Shown piece by piece: positions 25,393-35,379 of a stretch of 64,000 nucleotides of DNA. The stretch lies in assembly GCF_014126615.1 (NCBI RefSeq), contig NZ_CP059897.1:1116001-1180000 (forward strand), written 5' to 3'. Source of the DNA: Ciceribacter thiooxidans (lineage in GTDB: Bacteria > Pseudomonadota > Alphaproteobacteria > Rhizobiales > Rhizobiaceae). The number at the start of each line of letters is the position of its first letter. The first letter of the stretch is position 1. Under the pieces are notes generated by a model. It did not search any database and was not told where the DNA came from. It worked only from the letters and a program-made list of their open reading frames with translations. Both the position numbers and the translations under genes were made by a program.

Positions 25393-26973
25393 TCAGAGCG
25401 CATCGAGTTCGGCGCGGTGCCGTTGCATGGCGCAGAATCGGGCGAAGTCCCGATCGTAGAGCGTGCGGGTTGCGGGGTTGGGACGAAGCGCCGTGAAGGG
25501 ACGGGCCATCGCAGCGCCCGCATCCGGCAGCGTCGCGAACAGACCTCCGGCCGCCGCGGCATTCATCGCCGTCCCGAGGAGGACGGCGTCCTCGCTTTCG
25601 GTAACCGCGATCTCGAGGCGGGTAACGTCAGCGTAGAGTTCGACGAGAAGCGGGTTTCTGACATGCCCGCCGGTCAGATGCAGACGTTCCGGCTGGAAGC
25701 CGCTCGTCCGCAGTCTCTCTAGCACCTGGCGCAGGCCGAGAGCGATCGCGACACAGGCACGCCAGTAGATCCTGCAAAGCCCATCGAAAGACGCATCGAG
25801 GGTGAGCCCGGCGATCGTTCCCGTCAGCCGGTCGTCTGCAAAGGGCGATCGGTTGCCGTGAAAGTCGGGAAGAATGCTGATCCGCTCGCCGAAGGCAGCA
25901 CCTTCCTCCGCCCGCATCTCCATGATCCGCCCGATCACTCGCTGGTGTGCCGCAGCCGTTGCTCCGCCTCCTTGAGCATGGGAGAGCAGCAGGTGCCCGA
26001 GGAGCCCGCCGGTCGCCGACTGCCCCGCCTCGATCAGCCACTGGCCCGGGAAGATTGCCTCGAAATAGGGACCCCAAATGCTCCGCCCGAACAGCGGCGC
26101 CGGCGCAAAGCCGACAAGGCAGCTCGACGTGCCGGCGATCAGCGCGGCCTGTCGCGAAAACTCGCCGGAATCCGCCGCCACCGGACCGAGAACACCGAGG
26201 GCTCCGGCATAGGCATCCACCATGCCGGCCGCGACCGGGATGCCGGGGTAGACGCCCATTTCCGTGGCGGCCCAAGGTGACAGTACCCCGACCGGACGGC
26301 CGACGGCAAAGCCGTATTCCGGCAGTCCGCCGCGGACAATCAGATCATCGAGGCCGATCGCCGAGAGGAAGTCCGGCTGCCAGCCGTTGCCCTCATGGGC
26401 GAGGTAGTTCCATTTCGCCGTGAGAGTACAGAGCGAGCGGCCGGTCGAACCGGTTGCACGCCATGTAAGGAAGTCCGCGAGGTCGAAGAAGAGCCCCGCC
26501 GCCGCCCAGAGATCGGGCCTCTGCCGTTTCAGCCACATCAGCTTCGGAAGCTGCATCTCGGGGGACATGACCTCGCCGCAATGGGCGAGCACCGGATGGC
26601 CGGTCCGGGTGCATTCCTCCGCCTCGGCCGACGCCCTGTGATCGAGCCAGGACATCGTGTCGAAGGTGGTGCCGTCTTCCTCGGCGAGAGCGATCTTCGA
26701 ACCGTTTTCCGCGCGCAGCACCAGCGAGCAGGTGGCGTCGAAGCCGAGCGCCGCGACCTGTCCGGCCGCTATGCCGGAGGCGGCGAGCGCCTCGCGCACG
26801 GCCTTGCAGCTTGCCTGCCAGATGTCCTCGGAATCGTGTTCGCCGCGCTCGGCGCCCGGTCGGCGGAGCAGGATCGGATGTTCGCACCGCGCCAGCAGGT
26901 TTCCCGCAGCATCGAAGACGCCGGCCCGTGCACTGGCGGTCCCCACATCGACCGCAATCACGTGATCGCGCAT
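25393..26973 (-). CDS. FGGY-family carbohydrate kinase
   Basis: A 526-residue ATP-dependent sugar kinase. The N-terminal ATPase motif reads IAVDVGTASARAGVFDAAG; the C-terminal domain has IPVAAGMVDAYAGALGVLG and LHLTGGHVRNPLLVELYADV, the FGGY signature region. It resembles the YpCarbK/ribulokinase-like branch that phosphorylates pentuloses. As the last gene of the polyol operon it would phosphorylate the keto-sugar made by the dehydrogenases (D-xylulose or D-ribulose). This role is by analogy with the Rhodobacter smo operon, which also has a xylulokinase-like gene. Confidence 0.85.
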   Translation of the reverse strand: MRDHVIAVDVGTASARAGVFDAAGNLLARCEHPILLRRPGAERGEHDSEDIWQASCKAVREALAASGIAAGQVAALGFDATCSLVLRAENGSKIALAEEDGTTFDTMSWLDHRASAEAEECTRTGHPVLAHCGEVMSPEMQLPKLMWLKRQRPDLWAAAGLFFDLADFLTWRATGSTGRSLCTLTAKWNYLAHEGNGWQPDFLSAIGLDDLIVRGGLPEYGFAVGRPVGVLSPWAATEMGVYPGIPVAAGMVDAYAGALGVLGPVAADSGEFSRQAALIAGTSSCLVGFAPAPLFGRSIWGPYFEAIFPGQWLIEAGQSATGGLLGHLLLSHAQGGGATAAAHQRVIGRIMEMRAEEGAAFGERISILPDFHGNRSPFADDRLTGTIAGLTLDASFDGLCRIYWRACVAIALGLRQVLERLRTSGFQPERLHLTGGHVRNPLLVELYADVTRLEIAVTESEDAVLLGTAMNAAAAGGLFATLPDAGAAMARPFTALRPNPATRTLYDRDFARFCAMQRHRAELDAL

Positions 26974-26991
26974 TCTGGCCCGCTTCCGTCC

Positions 26992-27669
26992 CTATTCTTT
27001 TGCGACAAGGTGGATCAAATCGGCCATGGCGTCAAACGTCGCGTCGGGTGCCAGGGCGTCGAGAGCGGCGCGGTGAGATGCGAAATGCGTGTGCGATCCG
27101 CCGGTGAAGGCAAAGACCGTCATGCCGGCCGCCTTGGCCGCCTCAATGCCCGCCGGGCTGTCCTCGATGACGATGCAGTCAGAGGACGTGCGGCCCATCC
27201 GCTCGGCGGCATGGAGGAAAAGGTCGGGAGCAGGCTTGCCGCGGGCGACCATCGCCGCACTGAAGATGTTCGGGTCGAAGCGGTCGATCAGCCCGGTGAC
27301 GGTGAGCGACAGCCGGATGCGCTCCATGTGGCTCGAGGAGGCGACGCACCAGCCGATGCCGTGGGCTTCCAGTGCCTCCAGTGCCTCGATGATACCGGGG
27401 ATCGGGCGAAGATCAGCCCGGAAGCGGGCAAAGAGGTCCTGGCGCAGGCGTTCCAAGAAGGCCTCGTCCATGTCGAGCCCGAACTCCTCGCGGGCGGCGG
27501 CGATCACGGTCGAGAGGCTCCGCCCGAGAAAGCGGCGATAGGCGCCGGCCTCGTCGATCAACACGCCGGCGCGTGCGAAGGAGGCGACGAGCACCTCGAT
27601 TGAAATCGGCTCGCTGTCGACGAGAACGCCGTCGCAATCGAAGATGACGAGCCTCTTTTCCGGGGCCAT
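26992..27669 (-). CDS. HAD-superfamily sugar phosphatase
   Basis: A 225-residue HAD hydrolase of the beta-phosphoglucomutase-like group. Motif I is FDCDGVLVDSE with catalytic Asp, motif II CVASSS, motif III Lys in RGKPAPDLF, motif IV VIEDSPAGIEAAKAAG. It starts at an ATG preceded by AGAGGAG. Between mtlK and the FGGY kinase it is probably a sugar-phosphate phosphatase clearing side products or a mutase; the sequence does not decide which. Confidence 0.85.
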   Translation of the reverse strand: MAPEKRLVIFDCDGVLVDSEPISIEVLVASFARAGVLIDEAGAYRRFLGRSLSTVIAAAREEFGLDMDEAFLERLRQDLFARFRADLRPIPGIIEALEALEAHGIGWCVASSSHMERIRLSLTVTGLIDRFDPNIFSAAMVARGKPAPDLFLHAAERMGRTSSDCIVIEDSPAGIEAAKAAGMTVFAFTGGSHTHFASHRAALDALAPDATFDAMADLIHLVAKE

Positions 27670-27687
27670 CGGGTCTCCTCTTTCGTT

Positions 27688-29169
27688 TCAGGCGAGCTTA
27701 CCGTCGAGATATTTCTGGAGGGTTGCAGCGGTTCCGTTTTCCCGGAGGCTGGCAAGCGCGCCGGTGAAGCGCAGCACGAAACGCGGATTCGTCCCGACAC
27801 CGCCGAAGATGTCGCCGAGCGCGAGGAAGGCTTTCGGGTCCTGCCGCGACGCGAGGGCTGCCTTCTGAAGCCGCTCGGCATTGACATCGTTGAAGGCGAC
27901 CGCCTTGCCGCTGTCGGACAAACCCTCGAAATATCGGCACCAGAGCGCCGAGACGAGGGCGAGCCCGACGACATCGAGCCCCTTCGCCAGCCGGTCGGCG
28001 GTCGAAGGCAGAATGAATTTCGGCTGGCGGTTCGATCCATCCTGGGCGAGCCGCGGGATCGTGTCGCCGATCTTCGGATTGGCGAAGCGGCGCTCGATCA
28101 GCGCGTAGTACTCCGCAAGGCTGGTGCCCGGTACCGGGGGTACGACCGGGATGATCTCCTCGTTCTCGAGCTTTGCGAGGAATCCGCGGATCAGCGGATT
28201 TTCCATCGCCTCGTGGACGTAATGGATGTCCATGAGCGCGGCCGGATAGGCGATCGCCGCGTGTCCGCCGTTCAGGATGCGAAGCTTCATCAGCTCGTAA
28301 GGGGCGACATCCGGCACGAAGGTGACACCCACCTCGTCGAGCGCCGGGCGCCCGAGCGGGAATTTGTCCTCCAGCACCCACTGCTTGAACTCCTCGCAGA
28401 AGACCGGCCAGCCGTCCTCGATACCGTAGGTGTCGCGGGCGATCGCAATCTCCCGCTCGCCGGTCGCCGGCGTGATCCGGTCGACCATTGCATTGGGGAA
28501 GGCGACGTTTTCGTGGATCCAGTGGGCAAAGGCGGGATCGGAGAGCTCGGCGAGCCCGCAGACGGTCGCCTCCGTCACCTCGCCATTGCCGGGAATGTTG
28601 TCACAGCACATGACGGTGAATGGCGGGAGAGCTGCCGCACGGCGGGCTTTCAGCCCGGCGATGATGAGGCCGAACACGGTCTTCGGATGGTCGGGATCGG
28701 CAGCATCGGCGACGATCGCAGGATGGGTGGGGTCGAACCTGCCGGTCGCGGGGTCGATGAAGTAGCCGCCCTCGGTGATCGTCATCGAGACGATACGGAT
28801 CGCCGGATCGGCGAGCGTCGCGATAATCCGCTCAAAGTCGGGCGCCGTGATGATGTCGACCATCGGGCCGGTGACGGTGGCGGCCGAACGGGCGACATCC
28901 TGTTCGACGACGGTGGTCAAATAGTCCTGCGCCTTCAAAGTGTCCCGCATTTTCTGGTCCGACGGCATCACGCCGGCGCCGATGATCGCCCAGTCGAGAT
29001 CGCGTCCGCGATTGAAGAGCTCGTGCAGATAGACGGCCATGTGGGCGCGGTGAAAATTGCCCACCCCGAAATGCAGGATGCCGGCCTTGAGGCTCGCCCT
29101 GTCATAGGCGGGAACGGAGGCCCTCGCGGCAATGGCGGGCAGGTTGGCGAGCGAGAGTTTGAAGGTCAT
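27688..29169 (-). CDS. mtlK: Mannitol 2-dehydrogenase
   Basis: A 493-residue long-chain polyol dehydrogenase that oxidises D-mannitol to D-fructose (also D-arabinitol) with NAD. It begins with the fold typical of the family (LKAGILHFGVGNFHRAHMAVY) and has the catalytic region ELMKLRILNGGHAAIAYPA with the active-site Lys. Length agrees with MtlK. It is the fifth gene of the smoEFGK-smoS-mtlK operon, 35 nt after smoS. Confidence 0.9.
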   Translation of the reverse strand: MTFKLSLANLPAIAARASVPAYDRASLKAGILHFGVGNFHRAHMAVYLHELFNRGRDLDWAIIGAGVMPSDQKMRDTLKAQDYLTTVVEQDVARSAATVTGPMVDIITAPDFERIIATLADPAIRIVSMTITEGGYFIDPATGRFDPTHPAIVADAADPDHPKTVFGLIIAGLKARRAAALPPFTVMCCDNIPGNGEVTEATVCGLAELSDPAFAHWIHENVAFPNAMVDRITPATGEREIAIARDTYGIEDGWPVFCEEFKQWVLEDKFPLGRPALDEVGVTFVPDVAPYELMKLRILNGGHAAIAYPAALMDIHYVHEAMENPLIRGFLAKLENEEIIPVVPPVPGTSLAEYYALIERRFANPKIGDTIPRLAQDGSNRQPKFILPSTADRLAKGLDVVGLALVSALWCRYFEGLSDSGKAVAFNDVNAERLQKAALASRQDPKAFLALGDIFGGVGTNPRFVLRFTGALASLRENGTAATLQKYLDGKLA

Positions 29170-29204
29170 GGGGAGGTCCTCGAATTGTCGTGCCGGCCGA
29201 TCGC

Positions 29205-29977
29205 TCAGCTCATCCAGTTGCCACCGTCGACATTGTAGGTCTGGGCGACGATGTAGTCGGCCTCTGGCGTGGCGAGGAAGATCGCCATGCCGGTCAGGTC
29301 ATCGGCGCGTCCCATCCGTCCGAAAGGCACGGCTTCCCCGACCAGCTTCTTCTTCTCGCCGAGCGGGCGGTTCTCGTATTTCGCAAAGAGCGCGTCGACG
29401 CCGTCCCAGTGCTCGCCGTCGACCACGCCGGGGGCGATCGCATTGACATTGATGCCGTGCCTGACGAGGTCGAGCCCGGCCGACTGCGTGAGCGAGATGA
29501 CCGCTGCCTTACTGGCGCAATAGACGGCCACGAGCGCCTCGCCGCGACGGCCCGCCTGGCTCGCCATGTTGATGATCTTGCCGCCCTTGCCCTTCGCGAT
29601 CATCGACTTCGCCGCGGCCTGCAGCATGAAGAGCGTACCTGCGACATTGATCGAGAAGAGCCGGTCGAAGCTCTCCCGGCTGATCTCAACGATCGGCGCG
29701 AGGTCGAAGAGGGCGGCGTTGTTGACGAGAATGTCGAGCCCGCCGGTGCGTTCCTCGACGGCCTTCACCGCGGCATCGATGGAGGCCTGGTCGGTGACGT
29801 CGAGACGAACGGCATAGGCCGCGGGGCCAATCTCTTCGGCGGTGCGCGTCGCCCGATCGAGATCGATGTCGGCAATCGCGACCGTTGCCCCTTCGCGGAC
29901 ATAGGCTTCCGCGAAGGCGCGGCCGATGCCGCGTGCCGAACCGGTGATCAGCGCCGATTTGCCTTGAAGTCGTCCCG

Positions 29978-29981
<4 letters not shown>
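29205..29981 (-). CDS. smoS: Sorbitol (L-iditol 2-) dehydrogenase, SDR family
   Basis: A 258-residue SDR that oxidises D-sorbitol to D-fructose. Motifs: TGSARGIGR near 14-22, [32 protein letters not shown] with catalytic Ser/Tyr/Lys, and [18 protein letters not shown], typical of SmoS. It overlaps smoK by 4 nt. Acceptance of galactitol or other polyols is possible. Its placement directly after the transporter ATPase is the usual rhizobial and Rhodobacter order. Confidence 0.9.
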
Positions 29982-30976
<995 letters not shown>

Positions 30977-30988
30977 GATGGTCGTTCC

Positions 30989-31813
30989 TTACTTGACGGC
31001 GCCGAAGGTGAGCCCGCGCACCAGCTGCCTTTGACTGAACCAGCCGAGAATGACGATCGGCGCGATGGCGAGCGTCGAGGCGGCCGAAAGCTTGGCCCAG
31101 AACAGGCCTTGCGGACTCGAGAAGGTGGCGATGAAGGCGGTGAGCGGCGCGGCGTTGGTGGTGGTCAGCCGGATTGTCCAGAAGGACTCGTTCCAGGCGA
31201 GAATGATGTTGAGGAGGAGCGTCGAGGCGATGCCGGGAACCGCCATCGGCGTCAGCACGTAGACAATCTCGCCGAAGAGCGTCGCCCCGTCCATGCGGGC
31301 GGCTTCGAGGATCTCGCCGGGGATCTCCCGGAAATAGGTGTAGAGCATCCAGACGACGATCGGCAGGTTGATGAGCATCAGCATGACGGTGAGGCCGATG
31401 CGGGTGTCGAGCAGGCCGAAATCGCGGAAGAGAAGATAGATCGGGACGAGGACGGCAACCGCCGGCATCATCTTTGTGGAGAGCATCCACATCAGGATGT
31501 CCTTGGTCCGCTTCGTCGGGGAGAAGGCCATCGCCCAGGCGGCGGGAATGCCGACGAGAAGCGCAAGCACCGTCGAGCCGACCGAGAGCACGACCGAGTT
31601 CATGAAGGGTTTCAGATAGTCGCGCTGGGTCTGGACCGTCACGTAGCTTTCCAGCGTGAAGGAGGGCACGAGGTTGAAACCCTGGATCGCCTCGGTCTCG
31701 GTCTTCAGGCTTGTGATGATCGTGTAGAGGATCGGGAAGAAGATCAGCAGCGCGACGACCCAGGCGAGGGCGGTGACGGCGATCTTGCGGCGGGTGGTGA
31801 TACTGCGTGCCAT
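30989..31813 (-). CDS. smoG: Polyol ABC transporter permease (MalG type)
   Basis: A 274-residue membrane permease with about six transmembrane helices. The EAA loop reads EAARMDGATLFGEIVYVLTPMAVPG, including the conserved Glu-Ala-Ala and Gly that contact the ATPase. Its C-terminus RQLVRGLTFGAVK matches SmoG/MalG proteins. It is 10 nt downstream of smoF. Confidence 0.92.
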   Translation of the reverse strand: MARSITTRRKIAVTALAWVVALLIFFPILYTIITSLKTETEAIQGFNLVPSFTLESYVTVQTQRDYLKPFMNSVVLSVGSTVLALLVGIPAAWAMAFSPTKRTKDILMWMLSTKMMPAVAVLVPIYLLFRDFGLLDTRIGLTVMLMLINLPIVVWMLYTYFREIPGEILEAARMDGATLFGEIVYVLTPMAVPGIASTLLLNIILAWNESFWTIRLTTTNAAPLTAFIATFSSPQGLFWAKLSAASTLAIAPIVILGWFSQRQLVRGLTFGAVK

Positions 31814-31823
31814 GGTCGTCTCC

Positions 31824-32696
31824 TCAGCGGTCCAGGTTTCTGCCGACGGCGCGCATCAGGAAGAAGGCGACGACGTTGGCGAGCACGACGGCGATGATGC
31901 CCCCGGCCGAGGCGCCGCCGACGTCGTAGCCGAGGAGCGCCGTGCGGTAGATCAGGAAGGCGAGATTGGTGGAAGCGTAGCCCGGCCCGCCGTTGGTGGT
32001 GACTAGGATTTCCGCATAGACGCCGAGCAGGAAGATCGTCTGGATCAGGATGACGACGGTGATCGCGCGGGCGAGGTGCGGCAGTGTGAGATAGATGAAC
32101 TGGTTGAGCGCATTGGCGCCGTCCATTTCGGCGGCCTCCATCTGCTCCGCATCCATCGACTGGAGCGCGGTGAGCAGAATGAGGGTGGCAAACGGCAACC
32201 ACTGCCAGGCGACGATGATGATGATCGACACCAGCGGATACTGCGCGAACCAGTCGATCGGCGTGAGCCCGAGCGCCCGGCTCATGTCGGCGAGCACGCC
32301 GTAGCCCGGATGCATGATCATGTTCTTCCAGACGAGGGCGGCGACCGGCGGCATCACGAAGAACGGCGAGATGACCATGATCCGCACCAGGCCCTGGCCG
32401 AAAATCGGCTGGTCGAGCAGGAGCGCGACCGCTATCCCGCCGACGACGGTGACAAGGAGCACACCGCCGACGATCAGAAGCGTGTTCCAGAGTGACTGGA
32501 AGAAGGCCGGATCGGTGTAGAAATAGCGGTAGTTGAACAGGCCCGCGAAGCTGACATTCGCCGGATTCAGGAGATTGTAGTTCTGGAACGAGAACCAGAG
32601 CGTCATCGCCAGCGGCACGATCATCCAGATGAGCAGGAGCCCGACCGACGGCGCCATCATCATGCGCGCCAGTCCCCGTGTGTTTTCTGTTGCCAT
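31824..32696 (-). CDS. smoF: Polyol ABC transporter permease (MalF type)
   Basis: A 290-residue permease with six predicted helices, beginning with a cytoplasmic leader and TM1 at about 13-37. Its EAA loop is EAAEMDGANALNQFIYLTLPHL. It pairs with SmoG. It is separated from smoE by a long perfect hairpin at 32768-32793 that can protect smoE mRNA and lower permease expression. Confidence 0.92.
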   Translation of the reverse strand: MATENTRGLARMMMAPSVGLLLIWMIVPLAMTLWFSFQNYNLLNPANVSFAGLFNYRYFYTDPAFFQSLWNTLLIVGGVLLVTVVGGIAVALLLDQPIFGQGLVRIMVISPFFVMPPVAALVWKNMIMHPGYGVLADMSRALGLTPIDWFAQYPLVSIIIIVAWQWLPFATLILLTALQSMDAEQMEAAEMDGANALNQFIYLTLPHLARAITVVILIQTIFLLGVYAEILVTTNGGPGYASTNLAFLIYRTALLGYDVGGASAGGIIAVVLANVVAFFLMRAVGRNLDR

Positions 32697-32767
32697 GGCG
32701 TTGTTACCTCGAGTTCCGACGGACCGGGCTCACCCTGTTCATCGGTTCGTTGATCCTCCATCGGGCT

Positions 32768-32793
32768 GTTCTCCCCCGCGGGCGGGGGAGAAC
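32768..32793 (-). repeat. Intercistronic hairpin between smoE and smoF
   Basis: A perfect 12-bp inverted repeat with a 2-nt loop, GTTCTCCCCCGC paired with GCGGGGGAGAAC, 60 nt after the smoE stop and 70 nt before smoF. There is no T tract, so I read it as an mRNA-stabilising element, common behind binding-protein genes. Confidence 0.6.
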
Positions 32794-32854
32794 GGTGCCG
32801 ATGTCCGCACCGCCCGGACCGCGATCCGGGCGGCGTTGCTCTCGGGAGGTCGAA

Positions 32855-34168
32855 TTACTTGATGTATCCGGCGCGGGTCATTTCGCGTTCGGTGAGGCTC
32901 TGCGCCTGAGCGAGCGCGTCATCCACCGACATCTGGCCGGCGAGTGCTGCCGAGAAGAGCTGTCCGACCGAAGTGCCGAGGCTCTGGAACTCGGGGATCG
33001 CCACGAACTGGACGCCGACATAAGGCACCGGCTTGACGCTCGGGTTCTTCGGGTCGGCCGCGTTGATGGAGTCGAGCGTCATCTTCGCGAAGGGCGCCGC
33101 CTTCTGGTATTCCGGGTTCTCGTAGAGCGAGGTGCGGGTGCCGGGAGGAACGTTCGCCCAGCCTTCCTTGGAAGCGACGAGATCGAGATAGCCCTTGCCG
33201 GTCGCCCAGGCGATGAACTTTTCCGCGGCTTCCGCCTTCTGAGAGCCCGCCGGGATCGCGAGGTTCCAGGCCCAGAGCCAGTTGCCGCGCTTGCCGAGCC
33301 CGGTATCGGGGGCGAGGGCGAAGCCGACCTTGTCGGCGACGGTCGAATCCTTCGGGTTGGTGACGAAGGAGGCAGCCACCGTGGCATCGATCCACATACC
33401 GCACTTGCCCTGCTGGAAGAGGGCGAGGTTCTCGTTGAAGCCGTTGGAGGACGCACCCTGCGGGCCGGCGTCGTTCATCAGCTTGACGTAGAAGTCGAGC
33501 GTGTTCTTCCATTCCGGCTGATCGAACTGCGGCTTCCAGTTCTCGTCGAACCAGCGGGCACCGAAGGCGTTGGCCGTCGCCGTCAGGAAGGCCATGTTCT
33601 CGCCCCAGCCGGCCTTGCCGCGCAGGCAGATGCCGTTGATGCCGTTCTCACGGTCGGTCATCTTGCGTGCCGCATCGGCCACGAAGTCCCAGGTCGGCGC
33701 GTCGGGCATGGTGAGGCCGGCCTTTTCCATAAGGTCCTTGCGGTACATCACCATCGAGCTTTCGCCGTAGAAGGGCGCAGCATAGAGCTTGCCGTCGTCG
33801 CCGGTGAGACCCGAGCGGATCGCCGGCAGCAGGTCGTTGACGTCATAGTCGGCGCCGAGATTGTCGAGCGGCAGCAGCCAGCCCTGCTTGGCCCAGATCG
33901 GAACCTCGTAGGTGCCGATGGTCATGATGTCGTACTGGCCGCCCTTGGTGGCGATGTCTGTCGTCACGCGCTCGCGCAGGACGTTTTCCTCGAGCGTGAC
34001 CCACTCGACCTTAATGTCGGGGTTCTTGCTGGTGAAATCCTCGGTCAGTCCCTGCATGCGGATCATGTCGCCATTGTTCACGGTCGCGATCGTCAGCGTC
34101 TCGGCCGAGGCGATCCCGGCGAGCGCAAGGGCCGAGCAGGCGCCCAGCAACAAGGTCTTCAATGTCAT
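32855..34168 (-). CDS. smoE: Polyol-binding periplasmic protein
   Basis: A 437-residue solute-binding protein (family 1, maltose-binding type) with a signal peptide of about 22 residues (LALAGIASA before ETLT). It delivers sorbitol/mannitol to SmoFG. Internal motifs typical of the family include PIWAKQGWLLPLD, GENMAFLTATANAFGARW and FQQGKCGMWIDATVAAS. It is the first gene of the polyol operon and is preceded by a large inverted repeat at 34184-34216. Confidence 0.9.
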   Translation of the reverse strand: MTLKTLLLGACSALALAGIASAETLTIATVNNGDMIRMQGLTEDFTSKNPDIKVEWVTLEENVLRERVTTDIATKGGQYDIMTIGTYEVPIWAKQGWLLPLDNLGADYDVNDLLPAIRSGLTGDDGKLYAAPFYGESSMVMYRKDLMEKAGLTMPDAPTWDFVADAARKMTDRENGINGICLRGKAGWGENMAFLTATANAFGARWFDENWKPQFDQPEWKNTLDFYVKLMNDAGPQGASSNGFNENLALFQQGKCGMWIDATVAASFVTNPKDSTVADKVGFALAPDTGLGKRGNWLWAWNLAIPAGSQKAEAAEKFIAWATGKGYLDLVASKEGWANVPPGTRTSLYENPEYQKAAPFAKMTLDSINAADPKNPSVKPVPYVGVQFVAIPEFQSLGTSVGQLFSAALAGQMSVDDALAQAQSLTEREMTRAGYIK

Positions 34169-34183
34169 GTCTTCCTCCCAAAA

Positions 34184-34216
34184 TGAGCATTTGCGCTGTT
34201 GATGGGCAAATACTCA
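34184..34216. promoter_or_regulatory. Inverted repeat, probable operator of the polyol operon
   Basis: TGAGCATTTGC at 34184-34194 and GCAAATACTCA at 34206-34216, an 11-bp inverted repeat with one mismatch and half-site centres 22 bp apart (two helical turns). It lies 16-48 nt upstream of smoE. No regulator gene of the operon is inside the window. Confidence 0.55.
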
Positions 34217-34400
34217 CTTTGGCGACGAGAAAAGTCAATGCAGATTCCATGCTGCAGTGCCGCACGGATCGGCTACGACGTTGTTTAAAAACGATGAAAT
34301 CGCCGCAGAGACAGAGGGGAACGGGGCAAAAGCGCGGACATACCCGTCCGGCTGCTTGGTGGGGCAAAGCCGGTGTGCACCGCTCCCAACGGCGCTTTTC

Positions 34401-34988
34401 CTATTTGGGTTCTGCACTCACGATGTCGAGGATAAGTTCAGTCAGAGGTGTTTCGTGACCGCTAAAGCTTTCGATCATCGCGCCAAGAACGCGGTCACGC
34501 TCCAAGACGTCCGGATTGAACGGTAATGCTGCGTTCTCGGCCAGAAGAGTCATGAATGCCAATTGCGTACGGCCATTCCCTTCACGAAAGGGATGAACCG
34601 CATTGATTTCGGCAAGAATGTGGGCGGCGTCGGTTGCAAAAGCGACAGGGGAAAGACCCTGTAGATGGTCCCGGGCCGCCAGATCGGCAAATATTCGGTT
34701 CATCTCCTTGTCGATGTACTCGGGATAGCAGAACCAATTGCCGCCCTTTCCGATCCGAATGTTGCGGATCTCCCCGGCCCAGGCATACACATCCTGGAAG
34801 AGATGGCGGTGAAGGGCGCGGTAGTGGGCGTAGTCAAGATTCCCCTCCGGCCAAGGTTCGTCCGAGCGAATGACGAACATGGCGACCTCGAACTCGTCCA
34901 GGTCTTCCTGCTCTTGAAGGTCCATCAGGTTACGGAGAACGGTCGTTCCCGGATAACACAGCGGGTCGAATTCGGCGGTGTAGACCAA
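34401..34988 (-). CDS. Fic/DOC family protein (AMP-transferase toxin)
   Basis: A 195-residue Fic-domain protein. The active-site loop reads HPFREGNGRTQL at residues 132-143. The catalytic His132, the Glu and GNGR are intact, but the last Arg of the canonical HxFx(D/E)GNGRxxR is Leu143. The flap segment GKGGNWFCYPEYIDKEM is present. Fic enzymes transfer AMP from ATP to target hydroxyls. It follows a 65-residue VbhA-like antitoxin by 3 nt, so it is a class-I Fic toxin-antitoxin pair. It is flanked by two sugar-uptake operons and may be an insertion between them. Confidence 0.85.
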   Translation of the reverse strand: MVYTAEFDPLCYPGTTVLRNLMDLQEQEDLDEFEVAMFVIRSDEPWPEGNLDYAHYRALHRHLFQDVYAWAGEIRNIRIGKGGNWFCYPEYIDKEMNRIFADLAARDHLQGLSPVAFATDAAHILAEINAVHPFREGNGRTQLAFMTLLAENAALPFNPDVLERDRVLGAMIESFSGHETPLTELILDIVSAEPK

Positions 34989-34991
34989 GGG

Positions 34992-35189
34992 CTAGGCTGA
35001 TTCTTTTGCGAACTGGGCGCGGACCAGCGCTCTTTGCTCGTCGGCGGTCTTGCCAGCCGCTGCGTCAAGAATCCGCTTCATGCGCGGGGTGAGCGCCAGC
35101 CCCTCAACCGCGTTGATCTTCTCTGCGCGTTCGCGGGTCAAGCGGGCTGGCTTGAGCTTCATCATGGAGTTGGCAGACCGGTTCTTCAT
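34992..35189 (-). CDS. VbhA-like Fic antitoxin
   Basis: A 65-residue helical protein that directly precedes fic. Its middle reads ERAEKINAVEGLALTPRMKR and aligns with the inhibitory helix of VbhA, in which [S/T]xxxE[G/N] blocks the Fic ATP site. Here Glu29-Gly30 are present, but the Ser/Thr position (25) is Ile. The C-terminal half (GKTADEQRALVRAQFAK) matches the second helix of the antitoxin fold. The identification rests on position plus motif. Confidence 0.72.
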   Translation of the reverse strand: MKNRSANSMMKLKPARLTRERAEKINAVEGLALTPRMKRILDAAAGKTADEQRALVRAQFAKESA

Positions 35190-35295
35190 GGTGCAAGCCT
35201 ATCACATCTTTACGTGAGGGACCAACGGGTTTCCGACGCCGGCGCCGCGTACCACGGCGCTCGCGGAGCCCGTGTAACCGCTCATGACACAGAAA

Positions 35296-35327
35296 GAGAC
35301 CCCGCGGGGGAGACGCCGCGGGGCCTC
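35296..35327 (-). terminator. Rho-independent terminator of the thu operon
   Basis: CCCCGCGG at 35300-35307 pairs with CCGCGGGG at 35316-35323, and flanking GAG/CTC extend the stem. On the minus strand it is followed by a T-rich TCTCTTTCTG. It lies about 55 nt after the thuB stop. Confidence 0.7.
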
Positions 35328-35379
35328 GCTCCACAGGTCTCGCGGCTCAGGGGAGTGCCGCGACCTGGAGGAACCGAAT

